Below, in pieces: positions 51,821-61,239 of a stretch of DNA of 64,000 nucleotides; within the stretch, counting starts at the first letter, position 1; the number at the start of each line of letters is the position of its first letter. Source of the stretch: CAVVFX01 sp963747535 (GTDB lineage: Bacteria > Acidobacteriota > Terriglobia > Bryobacterales > Bryobacteraceae); assembly GCA_963747535.1 (NCBI GenBank), contig CAVVFX010000011.1:62001-126000 (forward strand), given 5' to 3'. The position numbers and the translations under genes are program-made. The notes under the pieces are model-generated. The model was not told where the DNA came from. It searched no databases and saw nothing but the letters and a program-made list of their open reading frames with translations.

Positions 51821-52423
51821 ACTTCACCTCGATTAGCAGTTTCAATAAGTTACCGAGCCGCGCGACCATTCAGGCCGGCATTTTCTGACGCTCGTCCTGC
51901 TTTATCTATCGGCCTACTTCCGGGATTCCTTTAGGATCTGTCCGGAATTTCATAAGGGCTTTGGCGGGGGGACGCCGCGCTCGTTTCGATGCGCCGGTGG
52001 TAGAGCATTTTGGCGAATCGAAAGCCTTGACACCCGGGAGCAACGTACGAACGTCGATGGTACCGCGGGCGACGACTCCGTGGCCGGGCTGAAAAAATGA
52101 ACTCCAGGGTTGCCTTGACTCGCGGGCGTTGCGCTGGGATTTGACGAAACGAAAGTCCCGACGGTTGGGGTGACCGACTCCCGTGATGGCACCGGACGGT
52201 TACCACGAAGAAAAGAAGCGGGGGATGAACAGGGATGAACCACCGATGGCCGGCCGGCGGCGGTCACCTTGAGGCATGAAAAGGAGGCTTCGGTTTGGGC
52301 ACGAGCCGGCGGCACAGCCGCCTGAGCCGGATGAGCGGGTTGAAAAGGCTGCCGCGCGGTCCCTCCGCTCATCCATTGCAGACTACGGAAAACGATGGGC
52401 ACCCAAGGCAGTTTGTGTCGCGG
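51821..52423. other. Intergenic stretch with family C-like repeat
   Basis: No gene I can support. 52221-52248 is GGGGATGAACAGGGATGAAC plus CACCGATGG, a tandem of GGATGAAC words (GTTCATCC on the other strand) like the family C repeats. The open frames here are Pro/Ser-rich without recognisable domains. Confidence 0.45.
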
Positions 52424-52636
52424 CTACGTCGTGCCTTCTACAGGCGCTCGTGAGCGAAACAGGAAAAAGTGGCGGCCGCAAAGGGAGCAGCGGTAGGGCA
52501 GAATAATCCAATACAGAGCCCTTTCCAAGGCGTTGCGGACGCCTACACCTCTAAACTCTACCGACTTGCAATGTGGACAGCGTGGGAAGAACACAGTTTG
52601 AGTACTCCTCTCCGTCAGGTCTGCTGGCCGCGCCAT
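52424..52636 (-). CDS. Small zinc-ribbon-like protein
   Basis: 70 residues. Two C-x-x-C pairs, FPRCPHCKS (about 18-26) and YRCSLCGRHFF (about 48-58), are spaced like a zinc ribbon, with a hydrophobic YWIILP before the second. The start overlaps the end of the upstream gene by 22 bases, so the two are linked. A regulatory or nucleic-acid role is possible but not shown. Confidence 0.6.
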   Translation of the reverse strand: MARPADLTERSTQTVFFPRCPHCKSVEFRGVGVRNALERALYWIILPYRCSLCGRHFFLFRSRAPVEGTT

Positions 52637-52965
52637 GCGGCGCCGACATTTTCGCCCACGGGCCGGTGCGGCGGTTTTCTCTTCCTGGCAGCAGCCCCTT
52701 CGCGAGCTGCGGCCCGCTCGCTGGCGCAGGCACGCATCTCCTCCTCGGTGAAGGTGATGGGCTCGACCTCACGGCCGTCCTCACAGCGGTCGAGGAGACC
52801 GCGGCACAACAGCGGCAGTTCCTGGATCTGGATGCCATATCTTCGAATCAAAGCGAGATCGGCCCGAACCGTACATTTACTGCGCGTGCGATCCTCCGCT
52901 GTGCGCTCAAACGCGAAAACGCGAAATCCCATATCCTGCGTAAATCCGATCAGCGTGAACTGCAT
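52615..52965 (-). CDS. Small conserved-type protein, function unknown
   Basis: 116 residues from ATG 52965, with AAGGA eight bases upstream. The N-terminal half (QFTLIGFTQDMGFRVFAFE ... DLALIRRYGIQIQELPLLCR) looks like a compact alpha/beta domain that I associate with acidobacterial genomes; the C-terminal half is charged and low-complexity (AAAREGAAARKRKPPHRP). It precedes the zinc-ribbon gene in the same transcript. Confidence 0.6.
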   Translation of the reverse strand: MQFTLIGFTQDMGFRVFAFERTAEDRTRSKCTVRADLALIRRYGIQIQELPLLCRGLLDRCEDGREVEPITFTEEEMRACASERAAAREGAAARKRKPPHRPVGENVGAAWRGQQT

Positions 52966-53130
52966 CTTGAGGGTCCTTTCCACCTGGCTCCTTTCACTTC
53001 CCGTGCTCCGCTCTCTCGTCGCCAAAACAGATTCTAACCGCGGGGCAGGCCGCAGTCCAACGTGTCTGAAACTCGCGCCTTTGCCGCCGAATTTTGTAAC
53101 TACCGCTGAAGTCTGTGTTGCGCAGAAATC

Positions 53131-53349
53131 TCATCCGGATGTCTCGCTTTTCGCGGATAGAGGCACGCGGTTCGTAAGATCCGCCTTCAACCGTAGACGT
53201 TCGACGAGTTTCTTGCCGAGATTCAACTCGATCGGATTCAGCTTATGGCCGGGTATTCTCGGATCGATGAACTCCCGGCGGAATAACTGATCCGATGCCA
53301 GAGCGCTTAACAGTTCAAGTTCCGTTACGGTGAATTTGACCGAGATCAT
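53131..53349 (-). CDS. Small protein, function unknown
   Basis: 72 residues from ATG 53349. Amphipathic start (SVKFTVTELELLSALASDQL) and DPRIPGHKLNPIELNLGKKL. No motif I can name. It is first in a minus-strand set with the two genes below it and divergent from the XRE regulator, which could control it. Confidence 0.5.
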   Translation of the reverse strand: MISVKFTVTELELLSALASDQLFRREFIDPRIPGHKLNPIELNLGKKLVERLRLKADLTNRVPLSAKSETSG

Positions 53350-53543
53350 GCGAACCTGCCTAACGGTTGCGCAAACCTGATAGCGAGTCCGGACGCCGGT
53401 CCCTTGGCTGTGGCCACGCCGATGCGGATGCGCATCATGCTGTTGTAGACTTCCGGCACGCGTCAGACATGCAACCTCCACGGTTGTCAGGTGGCCTAAG
53501 AAGAGGGATCAGATCGCCTGACTTAGTCCAGAGGATCCGCGAG

Positions 53544-53559
53544 TGAACGGAAGTGTTCA
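53544..53559. promoter_or_regulatory. Possible operator palindrome
   Basis: TGAACGGAAGTGTTCA, with outer TGAAC/GTTCA arms, lies in the 313-base gap between the divergent small gene (53349) and the XRE regulator (53663). A candidate autoregulatory site only; nothing else in this gap was recognised. Confidence 0.25.
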
Positions 53560-53662
53560 GACGTTTACCATTATCGGTTAATTTTCATTGATTGTCAAAC
53601 CGGAGCTTGCCACTAGTGGTGATTTGATTTACTCTAAATGGTTAAATCGGAAAGGAGTCGAA

Positions 53663-54535
53663 GTGGACGTCTCCCTGGTGATTAAACAGCGTCTGAGCGA
53701 ACTCGGTCTCGACCAAAGAGATCTGGCCGCGGCGATTCAGGTGACCGATTCCTATATTTCCCAGCTTCTGACGCGCCGCAAGGCCCCTCCGGCGCCGGGA
53801 CGTACGGACCTCTACGACCGGATGGGGGAATTCCTGAAGCTGCCTGCCGGCAAGCTTTCGAAACTGGCGGACGTGCAGCGTCAGGAGAAGTTGAAGAAGC
53901 GGGTAGCCGAACCACCGCGACCCCTGTTCAAAGAGTGCCGGGAGTTGGTTTTGCGCAAATGCGAACCGGAGAGGCAAAAAGAAATCGGCAGGATATTTGA
54001 GAAGGAGCCTTTCGGGGAACTGGAACGGCTGGTGACACAGAGGCTGCTGGACGTGGCGCAGGGGGTTGCCAGGGAAGAATTGCGAAGCGAGCAGTGGCTC
54101 CGGTTAACGGCTCAAACGAGCGAGCGTAGTTACGAGCAAATGCGCGTGGCGATTCTCGAGTTCCTGGATACCGACGTCTTCAACATTTCGATGGAATATT
54201 GCAGTCTCTTCCTCGATCCGATGATCGACTCCTGGGATATCGATGTAAAGACCTTTGGCATGGAAGTGGTCCTGAACCCGCGGTTGGCGCCGGCCGGTTC
54301 TAAGCGGTTTGAGTTTGTGGAGTTGGAGCCGCAGGTACACTTCGAGATCGAGCCGGGATTTGCACAGTTTCTCAACGACAAGTCTCTCAGCGGCAATGCT
54401 ACGGAGGACGAGATCGAGTTTCTGAAGACACTGCGGTTCAAGGGCCGGCGGCCGGCTCCACTTTATTATTACCGGGAGTTGCAGAGTCTGCGGGATCCTC
54501 TGCATTTCACGGCCGCGCAGAACGGGAAAGGCTGA
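53663..54535 (+). CDS. XRE-family transcriptional regulator with large C-terminal domain
   Basis: 290 residues from GTG 53663, chosen because a perfect AAGGAG (53652-53657) lies five bases upstream; the frame is open further back to 53588. Residues about 5-65 form an XRE helix-turn-helix (VIKQRLSELGLDQRDLAAAI, VTDSYISQLLTRRKAPPAP). The C-terminal ~210 residues are alpha-helical then mixed, with PFGELERLVTQRLLDVAQ and YEQMRVAILEFLDTDVFNIS, and a late acidic-aromatic part. I recall similar acidobacterial regulators but no function. Confidence 0.8.
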   Translation: MDVSLVIKQRLSELGLDQRDLAAAIQVTDSYISQLLTRRKAPPAPGRTDLYDRMGEFLKLPAGKLSKLADVQRQEKLKKRVAEPPRPLFKECRELVLRKCEPERQKEIGRIFEKEPFGELERLVTQRLLDVAQGVAREELRSEQWLRLTAQTSERSYEQMRVAILEFLDTDVFNISMEYCSLFLDPMIDSWDIDVKTFGMEVVLNPRLAPAGSKRFEFVELEPQVHFEIEPGFAQFLNDKSLSGNATEDEIEFLKTLRFKGRRPAPLYYYRELQSLRDPLHFTAAQNGKG

Positions 54536-54622
54536 CGGGGCGCGAACATCCGCCCGCCATTGGACTCCCCGTGAGATAATTCGTAGCTCGGCTGCTCGTT
54601 TTGGCGCCGACTGGACTCCCCG

Positions 54623-55045
54623 ATGGCCGGAACCGACTTCAAATCCGTGGACGAGTACATTGCCTCGCAACCCAAGGAGGTGCAAGGCGTACTCAGGCGC
54701 GTGCGGAGCACGATCCGCGAGGCCGTGCCCGATGCCGAGGAAGTGATCTCGTACAAGATCCCCACGTACAAGCTGCACGGACGCCCAGTGCTTTATTTCG
54801 CCGGGTGGAAGCAGCACTACTCGCTCTACCCCGCCAGCGAGCGCGTCGTCACGGCGTTCAAGGACGAGGTTGCGTTATACGAGGTAAACAAGGGCACAAT
54901 CCGCTTCCCACTCATACAGCCGGTCCCCGTGGAACTTATCGGACGCATCGCGAAGTTCCGCGCGAAAGAAGTCGCCGAGCACGAGAAGACTAAGGTAGCC
55001 GCACCGAAGAAGCGTAGTCCGCGCCGCTCCGCGGATGGAAGCTGA
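54623..55045 (+). CDS. DUF1801 (YdhG-like) family protein
   Basis: 140 residues. The DUF1801 pattern is clear: FKSVDEYIASQPKEVQGVLR, EAVPDAEEVISYKIPTYKLH, VLYFAGWKQHYSLYPAS and GTIRFPLIQPVPVELIGRIA. Some members have been linked to iron handling (frataxin-like fold). A Lys/Arg-rich tail of about 25 residues (AAPKKRSPRRSADGS) is added. Stands alone. Confidence 0.85.
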   Translation: MAGTDFKSVDEYIASQPKEVQGVLRRVRSTIREAVPDAEEVISYKIPTYKLHGRPVLYFAGWKQHYSLYPASERVVTAFKDEVALYEVNKGTIRFPLIQPVPVELIGRIAKFRAKEVAEHEKTKVAAPKKRSPRRSADGS

Positions 55046-55128
55046 GCCTTCATACCGCGCCACTTGGTGCGGATAAGCCTATACGGCCAAGTACTGCGGT
55101 GTTAGAAAAGGACTCTTGCTCGACACTT

Positions 55129-55224
55129 GTGGGGCGGTCAATCTTGGCCGCAGCCGCTTTGCTGGCGGCCGCAAACCTTCACATGAGGCCAAAGCCGGGC
55201 TGCTGCCAGGATTGCCTGCCCCAC
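55129..55224. mobile_element. 96-base element with 15-bp imperfect terminal inverted repeats
   Basis: GTGGGGCGGTCAATC (55129-55143) and GATTGCCTGCCCCAC (55210-55224) are inverted copies with two mismatches. The interior is GC-rich and palindromic (GGCCGC...GCGGCC). The left end recurs at 61121-61149 as GTGGGACAGCCAATCTTGG. No open frame. Confidence 0.6.
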
Positions 55225-55286
55225 TTCTAACCCGTTACTGGGAGTGGACGTTGATTTCATAAATCATTCGTCATGGCTCCAGAACC

Positions 55287-56318
55287 TTACCGGACGTGCT
55301 TGGGCGGCGGATTACGATCTCCGGCGAATTTTTGCTGGTGCCAGTAGGGGTAGGGAAGCGGCAGGGCGCTGACCTCGTCCAGACGTTCCACCTCGGCGTC
55401 GGTGAGAGTCCAACTCGCGGCGGCGAGGTTGTCGCGGAGTTGCCGCTCGTTGCGCGCGCCGATGATGACGGTGTCCACGCCAGGCTTGCGCATAACCCAG
55501 TTCAGCGCGGCCTGGGAGATGGAAACCCCACGCTGACCGGCGATCTCGGATAGCGCATCGACGATTCTGTAGAGCCGCTCCTCGTCAATGGTGCCGGGTG
55601 CGTCGAGACTATTCAGCCGCGAGTCGACGGGTTTGGGCTGGCCGCGGCGGAATTTGCCGGACAAGAGGCCGAATTGCAGCGGGCTCCAGGCCATGATCCC
55701 CGTCCGTTGGTCGAGACCGGCGGGCACGAGTTCATGTTCGGCATCACGCGCGACGAGCGAATAGTTGATTTGCTGCGAAATATAGCGCTGAATCCCGAGC
55801 CGGTCCGAGATGGACAGGGCTTTCATGAGTTGCCAGCCCGAGTAGTTGGAGCAACCGGCGTAGCGGATCTTACCGGCGCGGATCAAATCATCGAAAGCGC
55901 GCAGAGTCTCGTCGAGGGGCGCGAGGGAGTCAAAATTGTGGGCCTGGTAGAGATCGATGTAATCGGTTCCAAGACGGCGAAGACTTGCCTCGCAGGCTTC
56001 CAGAATGTGACGGCGAGAGAGACCGGCCTTGTTCGTGCCGGGTTCCAGCCGCGCGAAAACTTTGGTCGCCAGCACGATTTCTTTGCGGCGCACTCCGAGA
56101 GCCTGGCCGAGCACTTCCTCCGACTTACCAAGTGAATAGATGTCAGCCGTGTCGAACAGGTTTACGCCTGCTTCGATACAAATTTCAACGTGGCGGCGCG
56201 CCTCCCCGGCTTGCACGTTACCCATGGCGGCGAAGCGTCCTTCACCACCCAGCGTCATCGTGCCGAAGCTCAGAGCCGAAACTTCCAGACCGCTCGCGCC
56301 TAACAATCTGTATTCCAT
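55287..56318 (-). CDS. Aldo/keto reductase
   Basis: 343 residues, a TIM-barrel NADPH-dependent oxidoreductase. The catalytic tetrad can be placed: Asp in LFDTADIYSLG with the Tyr four residues on, Lys in VLATKVF and His in YQAHNFD. Cofactor residues appear in GCSNYSGWQL and VIIGARNERQLRDNL. Start ATG 56318 has GAGGAGA seven bases upstream. The substrate is unknown. No operon partner. Confidence 0.93.
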   Translation of the reverse strand: MEYRLLGASGLEVSALSFGTMTLGGEGRFAAMGNVQAGEARRHVEICIEAGVNLFDTADIYSLGKSEEVLGQALGVRRKEIVLATKVFARLEPGTNKAGLSRRHILEACEASLRRLGTDYIDLYQAHNFDSLAPLDETLRAFDDLIRAGKIRYAGCSNYSGWQLMKALSISDRLGIQRYISQQINYSLVARDAEHELVPAGLDQRTGIMAWSPLQFGLLSGKFRRGQPKPVDSRLNSLDAPGTIDEERLYRIVDALSEIAGQRGVSISQAALNWVMRKPGVDTVIIGARNERQLRDNLAAASWTLTDAEVERLDEVSALPLPYPYWHQQKFAGDRNPPPKHVR

Positions 56319-56452
56319 AATTTCTCCTCAGATCAGGATATCCGAAGCCGCAGTTCTTGTCTCATAAAAGATGAGCCTGGAAGTAACGCCGATGCCACGT
56401 GCCCATGCGTGCCACGTCAGTCCCATTGTCGTCGGGGGTAGGATAGTGGCTA

Positions 56453-56560
56453 ATGAATATCTGGCCTTCCGTCATTGTTTCGCTCGTCGCTTGTCTAGTA
56501 GCCGTGTCCGGCGCGCTGACGGTGCAACCGGATGTACTGGGGTTGAGAATCTATCGGTGA
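56453..56560 (+). CDS. Possible small membrane or secreted peptide
   Basis: A 35-residue frame, MNIWPSVIVSLVACLVAVSG then a short polar end. One hydrophobic segment like a signal or membrane anchor. There is a weak TAGGAT upstream. It lies in the otherwise empty 378 bases between the aldo/keto reductase and the cytochrome. Could be chance. Confidence 0.25.
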   Translation: MNIWPSVIVSLVACLVAVSGALTVQPDVLGLRIYR

Positions 56561-56696
56561 CGTATCAAGTGACGAACAGCAACTTCTCGGCCCGAAGTCC
56601 CATCTGAGAATGCCTGAAATGTTACTGCTCTGTCCTAAAAAGTATTGGCTTTTTGGATAGTAGGGCTATAGAGTTGAGGAAGAAAGAAGGCTCGAG

Positions 56697-57128
56697 ATGT
56701 TGTCCTTCAAGTTCGTCCTCTCGTTCGTCTGCATCGCTCCGTTCGTAGCCACCGCAGCAGACCACACCGCAATCACGGTGGTTCAAACACCAATCACTTC
56801 GCCTAGTTCGGGATCGGAAATGTTCAAAGCGTATTGTGCTTCCTGCCACGGAGCCGATGCGAAAGGCCACGGTCCTGCCGCTCCCGCTCTCAAGGTTGCC
56901 CCGCCTGATCTCACTATGCTGTCGAAGAACAATCGTGGAAAGTTCCCAGATACTCATGTCTACTCTTCGATCTGGGGCGATGTCAATATTGAGGCGCACG
57001 GATCACGTGATATGCCCGTGTGGGGAACGGTCTTTCGCGACATGGCCCACAACAGCGGCAATGAACGGGAACCAACCATGCGTATGAGCAATCTCTGTAG
57101 TTATATCCAATCATTGCAGCAGAAGTAG
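56697..57128 (+). CDS. Secreted mono-haem cytochrome c
   Basis: 143 residues. Signal peptide 1-about 20 (ends VATAA). Haem motif CASCH (47-51), axial Met in MPVWG (Met106), and a C-terminal helix SNLCSYIQSLQ typical of class I cytochromes c. It carries electrons in the periplasm. A GAAGG lies before ATG 56697. No oxidase or dehydrogenase gene is adjacent. Confidence 0.93.
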   Translation: MLSFKFVLSFVCIAPFVATAADHTAITVVQTPITSPSSGSEMFKAYCASCHGADAKGHGPAAPALKVAPPDLTMLSKNNRGKFPDTHVYSSIWGDVNIEAHGSRDMPVWGTVFRDMAHNSGNEREPTMRMSNLCSYIQSLQQK

Positions 57129-57669
57129 CACCAAGATCATCGTTTCTTTGAAGTTGGAGGTCTTGATTTTCTGAGTTTCTCTGTGGACGCCCACTAAAAC
57201 AAACATCAAAGATCCGGAGGCAGGAGCAGGCGAACATCGTGAGCCAGCGAATGTTCGTCAGAATGCCTCCAGAAACGCAATAGAGCCCTACCACGCCTTC
57301 TTCGCAGTCGATAGATAATCTCGACTGCGCTCTTCGCTGTTCTGTATTTCCACTACAACAGCCTCAACGTTTGTGGCGACGAAGCGCCCGGTCCAGCATA
57401 GTCCACATCAAATATGTCTACGAAAAGGGAGGGGTTCAATCTCGGCCAAGCCGGATTATACCTGCCGGACTTCTGGCTCCCGGAATTGGCTTACGGAGCG
57501 AACCCCGATCCTGGCGTGTGGACCGAAGTGAAACCAGTGCTCGTTCGTCTCACGCGAACTGCACCGGCTGTACTATCGACACACGGCTTCTGCGCAGCCG
57601 GACACACCACACAAGACGATGGTCTGTCCTACGGCGGAGATGGCTAAACACATGAACCGGCTGAATGCC
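57129..57669. other. Intergenic stretch, one hairpin, no gene supported
   Basis: A perfect 9-bp hairpin, CGCAGTCGA / TCGACTGCG, lies at 57303-57329 with loop TAGATAATC and no T-run. An open frame at 57414-57647 has no ribosome-binding site or familiar motif. Nothing else recognised. Confidence 0.45.
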
Positions 57670-60600
57670 TCAGAATCTGAGTTTCAGAGCCAGCCGGATC
57701 TGGCGGTCGCCGGTCGATGACGAAATGATGCCGAGCGACGAACTTCCTGTTGTCGCAGATGGATTGGCGAAAATGGGCGTATTCGTGAGGCCGAGAGCTT
57801 CCGCGCGAAATTGCAGATAGAACCGCTCCCGGATTGCGAAGCTGCGGAAGAGACCGGCGTTCAGGCTGAAGAGTCCGGGACCACGCAGGATGTCGCGACC
57901 GCTATTTCCGAAAGTCGGAGTCGTCACGGCCGCGAACGCGGACGTGCTGAAGTAAGGCGTACCCGGTCCATGTCCGCCCAGTATCGGTACATATTCGACT
58001 ACCTGATTGGCGGTCTGAGAATTACCAGGCGAATTCAGCGAGGTTGCCGAAGCACTGACGCTAAACGGCGTCCCGCTCTCCCGGCTGAGAATCCAGTTGG
58101 CCTGCCAGCCGCTCACGAGCCGGGCGGTAAAGCCGTGGTTCAACATCTGCGTGCCTTTGCCGAAGGGCAGGGCGTAGGTTCCGTAGGTTTGGAAGTTGTG
58201 AGTACGGTCGTAACTGCCGAGCGCGTAATTCCGATACATGATCGGCGCCCAGTTCCAGGTGAGCGAGCTGCCTTCATCGTTATCGGCGGCATCCATAGCT
58301 TTGGAATAGGTATAGGCGACGCCGAAAGTGGCATTGCCGGCACGATGCGACGCGCTGGTCTGCAAAGAGTTGTACTTGGACGCGTCGATCGGAAACATTT
58401 CGCTAATTGTCGATGGGTTGCCGTATAACTGATAGAACGGCTGGCCCATTTTGCCGCCATTCGGAGGAGCGGCGTTGATATTCACGCCGCCGGAGGGACG
58501 GACGTCCCGTGCTCCGACATAGCCCGCCTGGAAGCTGTATCCCTTACCGAGATCGCGCTGGATAGTAACGTTGTAGGATTCGGCGTAACCCCGATGGTAA
58601 GGAGTCTGGTAAATCCAGGTGGTGAAGTTAGGAGGCAGCGGCACCGAGCCCCCGCTCAAATTGGGCCCAACGAAAGCGGGTATCCCGGTGACCAGGCTAC
58701 CCGCTGCGGTATAGGTATTAGCCCCGGTGTAAGTGGCCGAAATCACTTCCGGATAAGTCTGAACGTTGTTGCGGAAGCTCTCGGCATTGGTATTGATGCC
58801 GTAGCCGGCGCGCAGCACCGTTTTTTCATCGAGGCGGTACGCGATACCGGTTCGCGGTGTGATGTAACCGTTGCCAGTGTCCACATTCGTGCCCTTCAGT
58901 TCCACCAGATTGGTAGCAGTATTGTAATGGATTCCGTCGATGCCGTGCTGGGCGTGGGCGTAAGGATAGATCTCATAACGGAAGCCGTAATTGATCGTCA
59001 GCTTGCGGTTGACCTGCCATTGATCACGGGCGTAAAACCCGTAATTGGTCTCGATGACAGCCGCGGGGTCGATGTACTGGTAGTCGTGAGACATACTGGT
59101 GGGAAGGCCGAGCAGGAAATCGGCCCACGCGTTGTAGGTAGTCGGCGACGCCCCGCCGCTGAGGGCGGTCAGGCCGCCGGTGAAGGTAAAGCCGCCGCGG
59201 AGGCCGACGGTGGTGTTGGCCTGGTTGTCGATGATCGAATAGTGAAATACTTCGGCGCCAAAGCGGAAGTTGTGCGAACCTTTCACCCAACTCAGATTGG
59301 CCGATTCCACGAACAAATTGTCGCGGAACAGGAAGGGGTTGGAGGAATTGCTGTTTCCGAGGGAGGACAAACCAGTGATAGCGAAGCTTGGATAGCCGCC
59401 ATCCCACGGACTGGGGCCGTTGGTGCCCGGAATCCCGAGAACGTCGGTCCCGTAATTCTTATTGATATCGGTGTTTTGAGCGCCCAGGTGCAGCCGGGAA
59501 AACGCGGCGCTGGCATCGATGAGGAGCGACGGAGTGAGAGTATAGGATCCGCCGAGCGAAATGCTCTGAATGCGGCCGTTGCCGTTGCCGGGCTGGGCGC
59601 CGCCATCGACTGTCGCACCTCCCGCCGCGCCCAATGCCTGCGGATCGAAAACGTTGGTGGGCTGGATACTATAGCGGCCGAAAACGGAACTCTTTTGCGT
59701 GGGATTGTAGTTGATCTTCATGTCGATTTCATCGCGGGTGAAGGCGACATCGCCGACGGCGAAGTAGTTGTTGGAGAGCCCGGTGCCGGCGAGATTCGGC
59801 TGGGGAATCAGCGCGGTCATTTTCGCCGAGGCCGAACTGATTTGCGACGTGGGGACGACGTTATTCGGGAAAGGGGTTCGGCCCGTACCGGTAGCCGTGC
59901 CGGTGGTGGGATCGTAGATGGTGGTGCCGGTGCCGGCGAAATTGCCCGTGCGGATCGCGGCGGTCGCGACCGACTCAGTAACGTTGGCAGCCACCCGCCG
60001 CTCGGTGCGCTCCCAATCGGCGAAGAAGAAGAGCTTGTTCTTCTTGATCGGGCCGCCGACATCGAGACCGAACTGGTTCACGATGTTCTTGGGATTATTG
60101 GTTCCGTAATAAAAGAAATTGCGGGCCTTGAGGGCGCTATCCGTGTTGTACTCCCAGGCGGCTCCATGGTACTGATTGGTGCCGGATTTGATGATGGCAT
60201 TGATCGCCGAGCCAGCCGCGTTGCCCTGTTCAGCATCGAAGCTGTTCGTAACGATGCTGACGGTCTGAATGGCGTCGGACGGAGGGATATAAGCGGCGAT
60301 ATGCGGCTGCCAGGGGTAGGCGTCACTCGCTCCGTCAAGCTTCATGTTGTTGCTGGTGTTGAAGCCCCCGTTGACATAAAAGGTTTGTGCTTCCGAAGGA
60401 TTGGCGGCAGTAGAGGTCGCGGCAGCGGGAGGACTGAACCCGGGGACGGTCACGAAGACGCTTTCGAAGTTGCGGCTACCATTGGTTCCGGCGGTCGGCA
60501 GATCGGTGATTTCCTCTGCCGAAATCTGATGGTTCACATCCGCGCGGTCGGTCTGGAGCACGGCGACGTCGGCAGCCACATTGACCGTCTGGCCGACATT

Positions 60601-60939
60601 GGCAACCTGCAATTCCACATCGATCCGGCGCACGGAGTTATCTTCCACCTGGACGCCGGATTCGACCGTGCTCGCAAATGCCGGTGCACTGATGGTGAGT
60701 TTATAGGTGCCCGCCTGGATGTCCTGGATGAGGAACACGCCGCGGTCATCGGTGGTGGCCTGTCTGGCGATGTTGGTGGCGATGTTGGAGGCCTCCACCT
60801 TGGCGTTCGGCACAGCTGCGCCAGTCTTGTCCGTGACGTTGCCGGTCAACGAGCCGTACAGGACCTGCGCAGGCGCGGTGAACGGCACGACGAATAAGCA
60901 GAGGAAAAGCGAGAGAGCGGTTAAGGATCGGATCGACAT
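57670..60939 (-). CDS. Oar-like TonB-dependent outer-membrane receptor with carboxypeptidase-regulatory domain
   Basis: 1089 residues from ATG 60939, chosen for GAGGTGTCT just upstream. Signal peptide to about 25 (VPFTAPAQ), Cna-B/CarboxypepD_reg domain (GNVTDKTGAAVPNAKVEASN ... AGTYKLTISAP, about 32-110), plug (about 120-260, FYVNGGFNTSNNMKLDGA), long beta barrel ending RQIRLALKLRF. It differs in sequence from the receptor at 14328-17543 and has no transporter next to it; the divergent secreted esterase at 61416 may share its substrate. Long open frames on the opposite strand are side effects of codon bias. Confidence 0.92.
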   Translation of the reverse strand: MSIRSLTALSLFLCLFVVPFTAPAQVLYGSLTGNVTDKTGAAVPNAKVEASNIATNIARQATTDDRGVFLIQDIQAGTYKLTISAPAFASTVESGVQVEDNSVRRIDVELQVANVGQTVNVAADVAVLQTDRADVNHQISAEEITDLPTAGTNGSRNFESVFVTVPGFSPPAAATSTAANPSEAQTFYVNGGFNTSNNMKLDGASDAYPWQPHIAAYIPPSDAIQTVSIVTNSFDAEQGNAAGSAINAIIKSGTNQYHGAAWEYNTDSALKARNFFYYGTNNPKNIVNQFGLDVGGPIKKNKLFFFADWERTERRVAANVTESVATAAIRTGNFAGTGTTIYDPTTGTATGTGRTPFPNNVVPTSQISSASAKMTALIPQPNLAGTGLSNNYFAVGDVAFTRDEIDMKINYNPTQKSSVFGRYSIQPTNVFDPQALGAAGGATVDGGAQPGNGNGRIQSISLGGSYTLTPSLLIDASAAFSRLHLGAQNTDINKNYGTDVLGIPGTNGPSPWDGGYPSFAITGLSSLGNSNSSNPFLFRDNLFVESANLSWVKGSHNFRFGAEVFHYSIIDNQANTTVGLRGGFTFTGGLTALSGGASPTTYNAWADFLLGLPTSMSHDYQYIDPAAVIETNYGFYARDQWQVNRKLTINYGFRYEIYPYAHAQHGIDGIHYNTATNLVELKGTNVDTGNGYITPRTGIAYRLDEKTVLRAGYGINTNAESFRNNVQTYPEVISATYTGANTYTAAGSLVTGIPAFVGPNLSGGSVPLPPNFTTWIYQTPYHRGYAESYNVTIQRDLGKGYSFQAGYVGARDVRPSGGVNINAAPPNGGKMGQPFYQLYGNPSTISEMFPIDASKYNSLQTSASHRAGNATFGVAYTYSKAMDAADNDEGSSLTWNWAPIMYRNYALGSYDRTHNFQTYGTYALPFGKGTQMLNHGFTARLVSGWQANWILSRESGTPFSVSASATSLNSPGNSQTANQVVEYVPILGGHGPGTPYFSTSAFAAVTTPTFGNSGRDILRGPGLFSLNAGLFRSFAIRERFYLQFRAEALGLTNTPIFANPSATTGSSSLGIISSSTGDRQIRLALKLRF

Positions 60940-61067
60940 AGACACCTCTACAAGACGTTAGTGAAGAGTATTTCACGATTGTATTGTCAGTGTCAATCCG
61001 TGCTTTTATCGTTAACGTATGGGCTTCAGTCCGCAAAGCAACGGAGGACCCACTGCTTATTCATCCG

Positions 61068-61120
61068 TAGTACCAACTTGCAGAACTTGCTTAGTCAGAG
61101 CCACGACCGTGAGGGAGTGG
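61068..61120. repeat. Dispersed repeat family A, copy 4 (degraded)
   Basis: AGTACCAACTTGCAGAACTT plus CACGACCGTGAGGGAGTGG; matches the outer parts of copies 1 and 2 but lacks most of the interior. Confidence 0.5.
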
Positions 61121-61211
61121 CGTGGGACAGCCAATCTTGGCTGCAGCCGCCCTTTAGCCGCACGAGCACGCCGCAACGGCGCGATCCAAAGGGGTCTGAA
61201 CTCTCCCGTAG

Positions 61212-61239
61212 GGCAGACCATCGTTTTTTGTGGTCTGCC
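61212..61239. repeat. Hairpin repeat, family B copy 2
   Basis: GGCAGACCA / TGGTCTGCC stem with the same T-rich loop as 5258-5283, followed by a similar GGCTGCGGAGCAGCC palindrome. Confidence 0.65.

Noticed and set aside
51950..52402. A 150-codon open frame downstream of the XRE-linked small genes
   Set aside because: Pro/Ser-rich without a domain and crosses a dispersed repeat.
57414..57647. A 77-codon open frame between the cytochrome and the receptor
   Set aside because: No ribosome-binding site and no recognisable motif; I cannot separate it from chance.
58594..60897. A 767-codon open frame antisense to the second Oar-like receptor
   Set aside because: The receptor frame has a signal peptide, known domains and a proper end. 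The antisense frame has no domain and is rich in Gly/Val/Ile/Arg, as produced by codon bias on the other strand.
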